Shown in pieces: positions 24,301-33,977 of a stretch of 64,000 nt of DNA. Every line of letters starts with the position of its first letter. Positions within the stretch are counted from its first letter, which is position 1. The position numbers were made by a program, and so were the translations under genes. The notes beneath the pieces were generated by a model. It was not told the DNA's origin and made no database searches. It saw only the letters and a program-made list of their open reading frames with translations. Location: NCBI GenBank assembly GCA_954871525.1, contig OX940865.1:7812001-7876000 (forward strand), read 5' to 3'. Origin of the DNA: Parietaria judaica (lineage: Eukaryota; Streptophyta; Magnoliopsida; Rosales; Urticaceae).

Positions 24301-24742
24301 TATCGCAAAACACAATACCGACAATCGTGTTCAAACATAGCAATACGAAGCCCAAACAAGTTCGATCGATTCGCGCAGCTCTCGTATTTATATAATGATT
24401 GAAACGTGTTCATCTATTCTGAGCAGACTGTTCAAAACGATACAGTTGAAATTACAGAGTAAAGCCTGAAATGTGGTGGCGATTTTACCTTTGGGAGTCA
24501 TTCTCTGCACCCTTGGGCTTCGCGAACTTGTGCCTGATGCTCGAGAACAGCGACGCGCCATTTCTGACCTCGCTTCCGACGTAGCTCGCCGACAGAACCT
24601 GACGCGGCACCTTCTCCGGCGGCGTGTCGGTTCCGGTGACCTCGACGGCGGAGTCTGGCTCCGCAGGTTTCCGGCCGTCGGAGCTCCGATTGTCCGGCGA
24701 GGGTTTGCGGAAGAAAGAGAGAATGGATTTCTGTCGCTGCAT
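18321..24742 (-). CDS. MSH7: DNA mismatch repair protein MSH7 (16 exons)
   Basis: MSH7 is the plant-specific MutS homologue that pairs with MSH2 to recognise certain mismatches in the nucleus. Exons: 24742-24489, 24193-23596, 23444-23349, 23260-23205, 22998-22932, 22686-22591, 22136-22002, 21910-21880, 21570-21371, 21276-21150, 20956-20679, 20079-19885, 19808-19401, 19298-19202, 19107-18980, 18782-18321. The sum is 3,228 nt, 1,075 residues, near the family size. Visible features: PCNA-binding QKSILSFF at residues 4-11, [11 protein letters not shown], mismatch-contact motif GKFYE (Phe 287, Glu 289), Walker A GPNMGGKS (826-833), Walker B LVILDE (901-906) followed by LGRGTST, and [16 protein letters not shown] chose the start MQRQKS because it is the conserved family N-terminus; an in-frame upstream ATG exists at 24781. 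Intron 10 uses a GC donor (G|GCAAGT at 21149-21148). All other junctions are GT-AG and no frame is broken, so the gene looks functional. Confidence 0.95.
22233..22565. mobile_element. MITE-like insertion in MSH7 intron 6
   Basis: The left part reads GGGGGTAATGCCTCCTAAACTTTG and the right part contains an inverted partner (AAGTTCGGGGGAATGGCCC). The wording resembles the fragment at 3296-3430. No clean TSD was found. Confidence 0.4.
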
Positions 24743-24934
24743 TTTCGAGGGAAAGAAATTGTGAGTGTGAATTGGCGCCAATTTATTTGGGTTTTAATTC
24801 TCTGATTTATATCAGTGTTAGAAGATGTGTCGTCTTTAGTTACTCAAAAACGACGAGTGGCAATGTATGGTCCCAAATTCCCAATAGTTGAGTCGTGCCG
24901 GAGAGGAGTCGGACTAGGGTCGCGCCTTGGCGAA

Positions 24935-25232
24935 ATTTGGTCAAAGAATTTCTCGTGTACTCAAAGTTTAAAAGTAGTGGCAAAAATATCTAAAGTCGCA
25001 TCTCGATCGTTGTCCACTCCATTCTCGTAACGCGATTAACTTACCCATTAACTCTAGCCACGTGGACAAACGTGAGTTGTTGACATGGCAATCTTTTACC
25101 ACTTGGACGAGCTTAATTAGGGGTTTAATTCGTTTTGTTGTAAACGAGGCTGATGTGGGCTCCTCCACGTGACAAAAAATTACTATGTCAGCAACCCACG
25201 TTTGTCCACATGACCAGATTTAACGGGTAAGT
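24935..25232. mobile_element. Foldback MITE (family F1), right end truncated
   Basis: Inverted arms meet around CCACGTGGACAAACGTGAGTTG (left, about 25058-25079) and its partner CCCACGTTTGTCCACATG (right, about 25195). The outer part of the right arm is missing because an LTR begins at 25233. The same family surrounds the Harbinger element at 50271-54030. This copy starts about 190 bp upstream of the MSH7 start codon. Confidence 0.7.
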
Positions 25233-25610
25233 TGATGCCGACATTATCGGACTTACTTTCTTGGATGCGTGGGACCGGAAAGAACAAGACGTGATCAAGA
25301 CCCGGTCAAGCTCGATTTATTTTATGTGATTTATTTTTAGTTTTAAGTTTAATTATTAATTATTTGTTTTCCTTTTTGAGTTAGAGAGATTTAAGGAATT
25401 AATTTCCTATTTTCTTGCTTTAAGATTAAATTCTAGGACTAGTAACCTATTTTCTTGTTTTAATATTCAACCCTATCCTATTAATAGGATGCATACAATT
25501 TTAAATTGGATTAGTCATTATTGAATATATTTTAGAGTTTTGATTTTAGAGAAGTCGAGTTCCTACTCGCAGAGACGTGTTCTTGATTATTCATACGTTG
25601 CTCTACATCA
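25233..25610 (+). repeat. 5' LTR of the decayed gypsy element
   Basis: 378 bp with TG..CA ends, directly followed by the tRNA-Met-type PBS. The five bases before it (TAAGT) would be the TSD, but the partner is lost. Confidence 0.7.
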
Positions 25611-25638
25611 TCTGGTATCAGAGTCTACCGTTTCTTGT

Positions 25639-26090
25639 GCGATGGCACCGAAGAAGCGGATTGTTCATGAAACTATTGTGGAGAGCGACCCGAGACAAGA
25701 AGAGGTTGTCAGACTTCGTGCTCAGGTGGAGTTGTTGACCCGTTATATGCAAGCAAAAGATGCGAAATCAAACAGAACAACAAAATCTAGACGAGTCTGA
25801 AACTGAGGACGATTAAGCCAATATGTTTGCTGGCCAATTCCGTGGACATGCAACAGTTCTAGAAAACAAGACAATGGGAGGCTTCGTTCAAGGATAAAAT
25901 TCCCTAATTCCATGGTGGTCTCCAAGCCGATGAATTTCTTGATTGGCTCGTAGAGATCAAGGAAATGCTCAATTTTAAGGAGGTTCCAAACAATCTGCGA
26001 GCTTCCCTCGTCGTTACACGGTTTCGTGGACGCAATGCGGCATGGTGATCTCAGTCCAAGGCCCAACGGAATCTCACCGGTAAACCAAAA
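25639..26090 (+). pseudogene. gag remnant of the decayed gypsy element
   Basis: The fragment starts with the MAPKKRIVHETIVESDPRQEE N-terminus and continues after a stop (25798) and frame changes into gag wording (GGLQADEFLDWLVEIKEML, VVTRFRGRNAAW). At least two stop codons disrupt it, and it is cut by the insertion near 26097. Confidence 0.75.
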
Positions 26091-26096
26091 ATCACA

Positions 26097-28232
26097 TGAT
26101 GGTCAGCAGTAAGGGTAGCTTGGTCATAGACATGGGCATCACACAGCTCTCTTCAGAGTCATGATGATTCATTTGGTTGTCGGTGGTGAGAAGTGAGAGG
26201 CACCCGTGCGCAACTTATGAATCGAAACCATAAGTGGGTTACTCATGATATTACTAACTGAGTCAAGGATGAAAATGCGATAACGGGCAAAACGGTAAAA
26301 ACCGTCTGCTCGTGTTTGGATCATCAAGTGAATATCAATAACTCAAATTTGATTGTATCAATGGACACCCTGTTGTAATTAAGGAATAATACATATTGTA
26401 TCACTAAAGAGTGCAGCCTCGGGTTTATAGTGGAATTACACCGAGGTTGACGAACACCCTAGCAGTTCGTTGGAGCTTAAGTGATACGGGTCCATGGTCC
26501 CCAGGAAAGCTTCGTAACGGATGATACGTACATGATTCAAACATCTTGACATGTTTTAATCATTTGGCAAGATTTATAAAACTGAAGTCAGGTTAGACAT
26601 CAGATAGTTTTATCAATAGCGTGACAAAAGTACCATATCTTGGTAACCGAAATTAACTGACAAAAGAAAGTAGAATTTTGATTTTCTGTCAACATGAAAG
26701 TGTTGGAACTGAATCGTTTCAACGTACGGTTTGTGATTTAGATAATTTCTAAGTTTATGATCGTTTCGGTTAACCGTGAAATTAAATCACATGTCACGAA
26801 TTTAAATTATGGTGTGTCACCATGACATTTGAATGTGTGATATTGAGATAAGAGGATGTTAATATAATTTAAATATTTAGATTTAATTATTAATACCATA
26901 TTAATAATTAATAGATTTATATTAATAAATAAAAATATATATATTTATATATGTTTAATATATGTAAATTCGAATTGGGCCTCGTGGATATGAAACCTTA
27001 GTGAATTCGAATGATATGATTTGGAGTTTTCATATATGCGGCATAAGTACTAAATGTTTTGGTATTTGAGCAAAACTCTAAAATCAATTTAAGTCATTGG
27101 ATCGGTTAGGATTTAATATCAACCGTTGGATTAAGATAATTGATTTGAACCCTAAATGTAATTTGAAATTGATAGCTTGGTGATCAAGCTTAGGTATTTC
27201 AAATTTAGTTAATTAATCATATCTGTTGGATCGGTTTTTAGATTTAATCTTTACTGTCGGATTAGAAAATAATTAATTATATACATTATATATAATTTTC
27301 AAATTAATAAAGGATAAGAATTTGAATTAGGATTTTCATAAAACCCTAGAGCATTTGATTTTATCCTGAATTAATTTGATCCAATGGATTGGCTTAAGAT
27401 TTATCTCAACCATTGGATCTAGATAATTATAATTATAATTTTATTATATATATATATATTTCGAATTCAATAAGGATAAGATGATAAGATTAAATTATTT
27501 GATCTTATCATGCATTTCTTATTTAATTAAATTTCTGATTAATTATATTCATTGGATTTAAATAGGATTAAATCTGGACCATTGGATTGAGATAATTAAT
27601 TATATTTAATTAAAAGAATTCAAAATTAAGGAGGAAAAATCTCCAATTCGGTTACAGTCTGAGCCTACAAATAGGGAGTTCATTCAACACATTTTTCACA
27701 CCTATCCCCAGAGAAAAATTCGAACTCTCCCTCCTTTCTAGGGTCTGCGAATTTTTCCTCTGACCTCTCTCTGGTTCGGCTTAAGAGATAAAGTCTCCGG
27801 AAGCTTAAAAATAACCATCAGTTAAAGTTTGTGACGGAGTCCTGCCGGCGGAGCCCACGCTTCGGTACGAGGAATCCAGGAGAATATCCCGGAAGATCAC
27901 GGGTGTTTCCCTCAGCACCGGCGGAGCCCTGCCAAGTTCGAAACGCGCAGCCGGAAGTCGTCAACTGAGGTACTACCTTATGCATTGGGTTAATAAATGT
28001 GACCATTTACTGATTTCTTTTTATTTCATACAGACTATATTATTTTTAATGATTTATGAATTTAAATTGCATAATATATATAACAGATCTTGTGAAATTG
28101 TTATTATATGATATACGGACCGTTGTACGGATAACAAGTTCCGCTTTAAAATAATTTTTTAAATGTTACCTGGACGGTACGGAGGCTTATTTCGTGATAA
28201 TTGACTCGTGATCCGAGTCCGGATTCCCAACA
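26097..28232 (+). repeat. Probable solo LTR or other insertion inside gag
   Basis: About 2.1 kb without coding capacity interrupts the gag ORF. It begins TGATGGTCAGC, contains an ACAAATAGGGAG TATA-like/leader region near 27667, a GC-richer leader (27820-27970) and ends GGATTCCCAACA, a typical LTR terminus. A perfect TSD is not visible (CATGA versus GGTGA at alternative edges), so the boundaries are approximate. Confidence 0.4.
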
Positions 28233-28276
28233 GGTGATATCCGACCTCCACGCCCTCCGCCACTGAACCACCTCCA

Positions 28277-29131
28277 TTGAACCCCGCACCGAACAACGCC
28301 GCAGCTTCAGTTCTGCCCCCGCGCGCACAGTCAACCACCATTCGATGTTTTAGGTGTGGCGAGCTTGGACATCGTGATCAAAATTGCCTACAACAACCCC
28401 GTGCTGGTCTTTTTATTAATGATCCCGACGCGACAGTTCTAGGTGACCCGATATTTGACGAGGAACCTGACAATGGTGAAACCATTGAACACAATGGTGA
28501 CGTGGGGCATGCTCTTGTCGTCCGCAGAAATTTTATCACGCCTCAAAGCCGAGATGATTGTTGGCTTCATTCTAATATTTTTCTATCGACGTGCACCATT
28601 GGCGGTAAAGTTTGTCGTTTCGTGATCGATTCGGAAAGTTGTGAAAATGCCGTTGCCGAAAGGGTTGTCAAGAAACTCGGTCTTACGCCGAAGCCACATC
28701 CAAAGCCATACAAGCTTGCTTGGCTCCAATCTGGCACCGAAGTCCCTGTTTGCCAACGAATCCGAGTAAATTTTTCCATCGGTTCTTCGTATCGTGATGA
28801 CGTCCTTTGTGACATGGTGACTATGGATGCTTGTCACTTGTTTTTAGGTCGCCCTTGGCAATACGATCGGAAGACAACACACGAAGACACCGCGAACACA
28901 TATAGCTCTTTTTTTTTGTGGCAAAGAGATTGTGCTCTTGCCCATGAACTCGAGTTCGATCTCCGCTCGGCGAAGCTCACCGAGCCTACTCACCTGATCC
29001 AAGTTTACGCACTCGTGGGTAAACCGATCACCGAACCCGGCGTGACCCCGCCATCAGTCGCTCCCCTCCTAGCCGAGTTCTCGGATATTTTTTTCGACGT
29101 TGCCACCATCGTCTCTCCTGCCATTTCATGA
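28277..29131 (+). pseudogene. gag-protease ORF of the decayed gypsy element
   Basis: The open frame of 284 codons starts inside gag. A zinc knuckle CFRCGELGHRDQNC (about residues 25-38) is canonical CX2CX4HX4C. The aspartic protease follows (TCTIGGKVCRFVIDSESCENAV, about 105-127) and reads DSE where a catalytic DS/TG is expected, so the protease should be dead. The last part (SVAPLLAEFSDIFFD) is the usual linker to reverse transcriptase. The frame lacks a natural start because the insertion at 26097-28232 removed its 5' half. Confidence 0.85.
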
Positions 29132-30691
29132 CATACAACATCAAATTTACTTGGTGCCCAATTCACAACTTCCGAAAGGTTTGACTTTTCCACGATAATC
29201 TTCGATTATCCGTCTTGCTGATGGTTATCGGTAAGACGGCCATGCTAGTACTTTTCCATGATTTTTGTCAAAAATCGGCAAACATCTTGAAAAATGATAA
29301 AAATATGGTACTTTTCAAGAAATTTTGCACTTTTTGATGATTTTATTCGAGTATTTACATATGTGAGAGTGAGGCTATATTTTATTTACCTATGTCTAAG
29401 TATGAAATGATTTTATTTTTTGCATTTTGATGTTTTATCAACATTATAAACTTAGTAAATATATTCTTAAAATTATTTTAGTGATTTTTCATCGATAATC
29501 CTCTATAAGTGTCGATAATCCAGTGATAATCCTCGATAAGTGTTGGTACGATAATCTACAGTGTTTATTAGTTTTCCGTCGATTAATCGACAAGCAAACG
29601 ATAAATCCGTCGAAAACGGCAAGCGATTTATCGGCAAATTCGGCAAACTGAAATTGACACAACCTATTTTTAAATATATAATTTATATTAATAATAATTA
29701 AGTATTATAATAAAATACGCATAAAATAAATAATAATTATTTAAAAATATGTAATTAGAGAACTAGGGGTGTGAATAGTTAAAAATAAAAAATTAAAGAT
29801 TATAAATTTAAGGTTATTTTAGCAAATATTTATTGATTACGTTGTATATTATTATGTCACACTAAACAATGTAATGCGCATTTATTTCTTCATTACAATA
29901 GCAGAAGTAAACACCATAATCAAATACGATTACGATTCCAATTTATTACGCTTACAATTACAATTACGATGAACCAATTACACCGAAGTGAACGCCACCT
30001 AATATATACTCATATAATGTAAATATTGTTAATGCGGAAAAATGGATCAACACTAGAACGACCCGAATCTTGATTTTGGGCCGGGCCCAATGTCCGTTTG
30101 GCGGTTTGTTGGGCTTAAAACTTAATTCTTCTTCTTCGATGATATACTTATTGACATAAAAAAAAAGGGATTTGATAATATATGATTCCGGACCTCGTAA
30201 CTTGTAACAAGGTTGCCTACATACCCATTATAATGGGATCAGGTCATCAGGTAGTTCAAAGTGAGCGTTAAGAAATTTTATCGCTAGAAAGAGCGTTTGA
30301 GTCAAATGTGTTTAGTTCCGAGTTCGAATGAGATCGGATCCGTTTAATGAATATGAAATTTCTATTTATGGAAGAGTCCTATTTCTTTTTTAAGAAAAAA
30401 ATACCCATAACAAATACTATAAAATATTAATTGATAAAAAATTATATTTTAATCGACAACTCAATTCTCTCGCCTCACATCTTTTGCTCAGAACATAGGA
30501 ATATAGTAGAAGGTTCAAGACATAATTAATTAAAGCCAGTGACGTGTAGAGAATGATCAGTAAATATCGAACTCTCCAGAAATTCTCCATCTTTATATAT
30601 ATACATACCAACTTCAATTGATCATCATTTCACGATCATCTCTCTAATCTCCCGAAACCAGCAACACTTTCATTTCTCTACGTAAGTAGCA
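29132..30691. other. AT-rich intergenic DNA upstream of MBF1c
   Basis: About 29190-29660 repeats the CGATAATC/TTATCGGCAAA wording of 5940-6740. Around 30170-30240, CCTCGTAACTTGTAACAAGG and GTTGCCTACATACCC look like a fragment of an LTR element. No gene is visible. Confidence 0.45.
30593..30604 (+). promoter_or_regulatory. TATA box of MBF1c, with a heat-shock-element-like motif upstream
   Basis: TTATATATATAC lies 88 bp before the start codon. At 30575-30588, TCCAGAAATTCTCC resembles an imperfect heat-shock element (one perfect GAA, neighbours off by a base), which fits the heat induction known for MBF1c but is weak on its own. Confidence 0.5.
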
Positions 30692-31141
30692 ATGCCAAGC
30701 AGATATCCAGGCGCCATAACCCAGGACTGGAACCCGGTCGTCCTCCACAAGCCCAAGCCCCGAGCCCACGCCCTCCGCGACCCCCGGGCCGTCAACCAAG
30801 CCCTCCGCGCCGGCGCAGCGGTGGAGACCGTCAAGAAACCCGACGCCGCCACCAACAAGAAGCCGTCGGCGGGGCCGATCAATGCCCGGAAGCTGGACGA
30901 GGCGACGGAGCCGGCTGCGGTGGAGCGGGTGCGGGCAGCGGTGAGGCAAGCGATGCAGCGCGCGCGCGTGGCTAAGGGGCTGAGCCAGGCGGAGGTGGCG
31001 AAGCTGATCAGCGAGCGGCCTCAGGTGGTGCAGGACTACGAGAGCGGCCGGGCCGTGCCGTCGCAGGCCGTGCTCGCCAAGATGGAGAGGGTCCTCGGCG
31101 TCAAGCTCAGGGGTAGTACTCATATTGGCAATGGCAAGTGA
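30692..31141 (+). CDS. MBF1C: Multiprotein bridging factor 1c
   Basis: Single exon, 149 residues, the normal family length. MBF1c is a nuclear transcriptional coactivator that bridges TBP and activators and is a regulator of thermotolerance. The N-terminal MBF1 domain (MPSRYPGAITQDWNPVVLHK) is about residues 1-70. A Cro/C1-type helix-turn-helix domain follows at about 80-140, with KGLSQAEVAKLISERPQVVQ and DYESGRAVPSQAVLAKMERV. The absence of introns and the sequence match the c-type rather than the a/b-type paralogues. GC content is far above its surroundings, so the minus-strand ORFs here are shadows. It lies between MSH7 and ALDH2C4, as in Arabidopsis. Confidence 0.96.
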   Translation: MPSRYPGAITQDWNPVVLHKPKPRAHALRDPRAVNQALRAGAAVETVKKPDAATNKKPSAGPINARKLDEATEPAAVERVRAAVRQAMQRARVAKGLSQAEVAKLISERPQVVQDYESGRAVPSQAVLAKMERVLGVKLRGSTHIGNGK

Positions 31142-31337
31142 TATATATACACACATATATGTATCTATGCACTGTCATTGATGTTGAACTCTTTGATGTC
31201 TTTGGAATTGAAGCTATGGATTAGAGTTGGTAATTTATGTCTCATGTGTTGTAACTTGTAATTAATTAGAGAAGATTCAAATTTGCTTTTATTTATCAAG
31301 AGTTTTTGAAGATAAATTCTTAGGATTCGTCTAATTA

Positions 31338-31822
31338 AGGGTAATATGCGGTACCTAATGTTTACATTTTTTTTTAGAAATCATAGCTATTTATCAATGG
31401 CGTAAATTTTTATTTTTTTAATATTAAATAACTAAATAAATTTAATGCTTTATAACATAATACAAGTGTTATAACCTTATTAAATTATTTTATAAATTTA
31501 ATTTTAATTATTATTAGATTATATTTGTTTAATGATTAAAAAATAAAATTAAAAATTATGTGGCGGTCAATGTGAGTTGACGGAAGAAATCAACTTTTAT
31601 AACAAAAGCAACTTTAAAAAAGTTTAGGTACATAATTCAATTTTTTTGAAACATTAAGTACTTTAGCCGCAATTTGTCCAATATCTAAAACACACTAACA
31701 GAGTTTGACGGAGGAAACTAAATTTCTTAACAGAATAAACTTTAAATACTTTAACCACCAAAAAAAATTGAGTACATAATCATAAAAAATATAAACATTA
31801 AGTACTTTAGTCGCATTTTACC
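31338..31822. mobile_element. Foldback MITE
   Basis: The ends are inverted partners: AGGGTAATATGCGG with CTAATGTTTACAT on the left, AAACATTAAGTACTTTAG with CGCATTTTACCCT on the right. It is AT-rich and non-coding. The right part is duplicated in tandem (next entry). Confidence 0.6.
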
Positions 31823-32278
31823 CTCTCGTTAATAACCAAAATGAAGAGAGAAGCTGGAAAGGAAAAACTTATTAAATTATTTTATAAATTTAATTTTAAT
31901 TATTATTAGATTATATTTATTTAATGATTAAAAAATAAAATTAAAAATTATGTGGCGGTCAATGTGAGTTGACGGAAGAAACCAACTTTTATAACAGAAG
32001 CAACTTTAAAAAAGTTTAGGTACATAATTCAATTTTTTTGAAACATTAGGTACTTTAGCCGCAATTTATCCAATATCTAAAACACCACTAACAGAGTTTG
32101 ACGGTAACAGAGTTTGACGGAGGAAACCAAATTTCTTAACAGAATAAACTTTAAATACTTTAACCACCAAAAAAATTTGAATACATAATCATAAAAAAAT
32201 ATAAACATTAAGTACTTTAGTCGCATTTTACCCTCTGGTTAATAACCAAAATGAAGAGAGAAGCTGGAAAGGAAAAAA
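31476..32278. repeat. Two-copy tandem duplication of ~392 bp
   Basis: CTTATTAAATTATTTTATAAA starts at 31476 and again at 31868. The copies differ by scattered substitutions and a short internal duplication (AACAGAGTTTGACGG twice near 32094-32118). The second copy ends about 13 bp before the tRNA gene. Confidence 0.85.
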
Positions 32279-32290
32279 CGAAGGAAAAGA

Positions 32291-32374
32291 TGTCAGAAGT
32301 GGGATTTGAACCCACGCCTTCTCTCGAAGACCAGAACTTGAGTCTGGCGCCTTAGACCACTCGGCCATCCTGAC
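32291..32374 (-). tRNA. tRNA-Leu (anticodon CAA), intronless
   Basis: On the minus strand the gene starts GTCAGGATGGCCGAGTGG at 32374 and ends TTCTGAC plus discriminator A at 32291. The anticodon stem CCAGA/TCTGG encloses CTCAAGT, anticodon CAA. The long variable arm is typical of tRNA-Leu, and the T-loop GTTCAAATC is present. A pol III T-run follows (TTTT on the minus strand at 32288-32285). A CAACAAAAA motif lies directly upstream (32375-32383), as in many plant tRNA genes. All arms pair, so it should be functional. Confidence 0.95.
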
Positions 32375-32530
32375 TTTTTGTTGTGAGTTCAATCAACTTT
32401 AAATTGATTTAGTTTACTACCTTGTTTTATTTGCAAATATAGTCCACCCTTAAGCATAACACAAAATTTGGTGTTAGAAAATGTAATTTTAATACCAAAT
32501 TTTTCTTCCACCTGAATCACAAACACCAAA

Positions 32531-32945
32531 TTTCAAACTAGAAAGAATACTCTTTATTACTATATTATTAAATAAAAATTATTTTTAATATTGAATTTAG
32601 AGATGATTGTGGCATAACTACCCTACAATGTTGGTGACACTAAATTTCACACTAGAAAGAATACTCTTTGTTAATATATTATTAAATAAAAATTCTTTTT
32701 AATATTGATTTTAGAGATAATTGTGGCTGATTTTAGAGATAATTGTGGCATAACTACCCTACAATGTTGGTGATGTATACCCGATGACATTTGCGACACA
32801 CTAGGCGTTCTCGATGATGTCGGTGATGTACTCGGAATTACATGTGACACACTCGGCGAGTTGATGGTGTAAAAGTGATGTGCTCTGTGGTATTAATGAC
32901 GCACTCGGCGTTCTCGACGGTGTCGGTAACGTACCCGGCGATGTA
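32531..32945. repeat. Two-unit duplication followed by degenerate minisatellite
   Basis: A ~110-bp AT-rich unit (ACTAGAAAGAATACTCTTT to CTACCCTACAATGTTGGTGA) occurs twice (about 32531-32640 and 32641-32766). From 32767 to 32945 short imperfect repeats of GATGTCGGTGATGTACTCGG type follow. Confidence 0.6.
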
Positions 32946-32979
32946 GGCGACAGTTAAATACTTATATTATAATTAAGGG

Positions 32980-33108
32980 TAAATGACGAAATGCCCATTT
33001 TGTGTCAAACCTTTTAAAAATGTCCATTATGTGTATTTTTAACTCTCACAAATGGGCATTCCTAAAAAGTTTAACACAAAATTAGGCATTTCGTACAATT
33101 TCCTTAAT
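32980..33108. mobile_element. Small foldback MITE
   Basis: AAATGACGAAATGCCCATTTTGTG at the left is mirrored by ACACAAAATTAGGCATTTCGT at the right, about 130 bp in all. Non-coding. Confidence 0.6.
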
Positions 33109-33652
33109 TAATAATATTTTTATCAATAAATTATTATTAAGTATTTATACCGTAATTTAAAAAAATATAACACTATTTTATCATTGTGAACAGCACCGCA
33201 TCAAATATGGTGCGATATTGTAGCAAAAGCGAAAACTACACTATATTAATACAACTTTTGCCATTGGGTGCACTAGGGAATCCATAATAACGTTTTGTAG
33301 ATGATCCAAGTCCAGAAAAAATTGTTTTTATCAGGGAAATAACAATTCCAAGAAAGAAATGGAATTTTTTCCAGGTCACTGTAAGCCTCATATTAATCCT
33401 ATTTTGCGGTCTGCATATATTTTATTAGTTATCAAAATGCCTATAATTTTTACTAGCTAGAGTTATAAATACGTATATAAGCCTTATAAAATAATAGTGT
33501 GGGAGCTAAAATTTTATTGTTTTATCGAAGTTATTAATTTTATAAATATTAATTTGATTATATTCTTTGTAACTGAATTGGATAGATAGAGTTCAATGGA
33601 TGTTATTAATTTCACAATAAAAAATGAAAGAAAACTTTATACAATAACTTTC

Positions 33653-33845
33653 AATACACCACAAATTTTATTATCATAATTCCCAAAACCGTCTCTTAAA
33701 ATTTTATGTACCAAAAAACTCTCTGTCTATTTTTCAAGACACGATATTTCGATTTTGCAGGGGTATTTTGGTACAAGACATTTGAAAAGATTGTTTTGAG
33801 AATTATGAAAATTTGAGGATTAAAAATAAAATTTGTGGTGTATTT
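33653..33845. mobile_element. Foldback MITE near the ALDH copy 1 3' end
   Basis: AATACACCACAAATTTTATT at the left mirrors AATAAAATTTGTGGTGTATT at the right, with further pairing inward. It lies about 130 bp downstream of the copy 1 stop codon. Confidence 0.7.
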
Positions 33846-33977
33846 AGTGGTATTTTATGAGTTTCCCAATGAAAATAATTACATTAAAAAACAAAACAAT
33901 AGTTCAAGTTTGTGGCACACATAGCGATTCACACACTTGGTATAGCAATGTTGAGTTATACTGTATATATAATTCAT

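Larger units (their letters stand above)
25233..29131 (+). mobile_element. Decayed Ty3/gypsy element (LTR, gag, protease), interrupted
   Basis: 5' LTR 25233-25610 (TGATGCC..ACATCA), then the primer-binding site TGGTATCAGAG at 25613-25623, a gag remnant to about 26090, an inserted segment of about 2.1 kb, and a zinc-knuckle/protease ORF to 29131. The polyprotein stops making sense soon after the protease (an RT-start-like stretch reaches about 29170). No RT, integrase or 3' LTR is visible, so the right side is deleted. Confidence 0.75.

Noticed and set aside
30644..31156. Minus-strand 170-codon ORF over MBF1c
   Set aside because: It is the complement of a GC-rich real gene; its HLRLAQPL-type wording is compositional.
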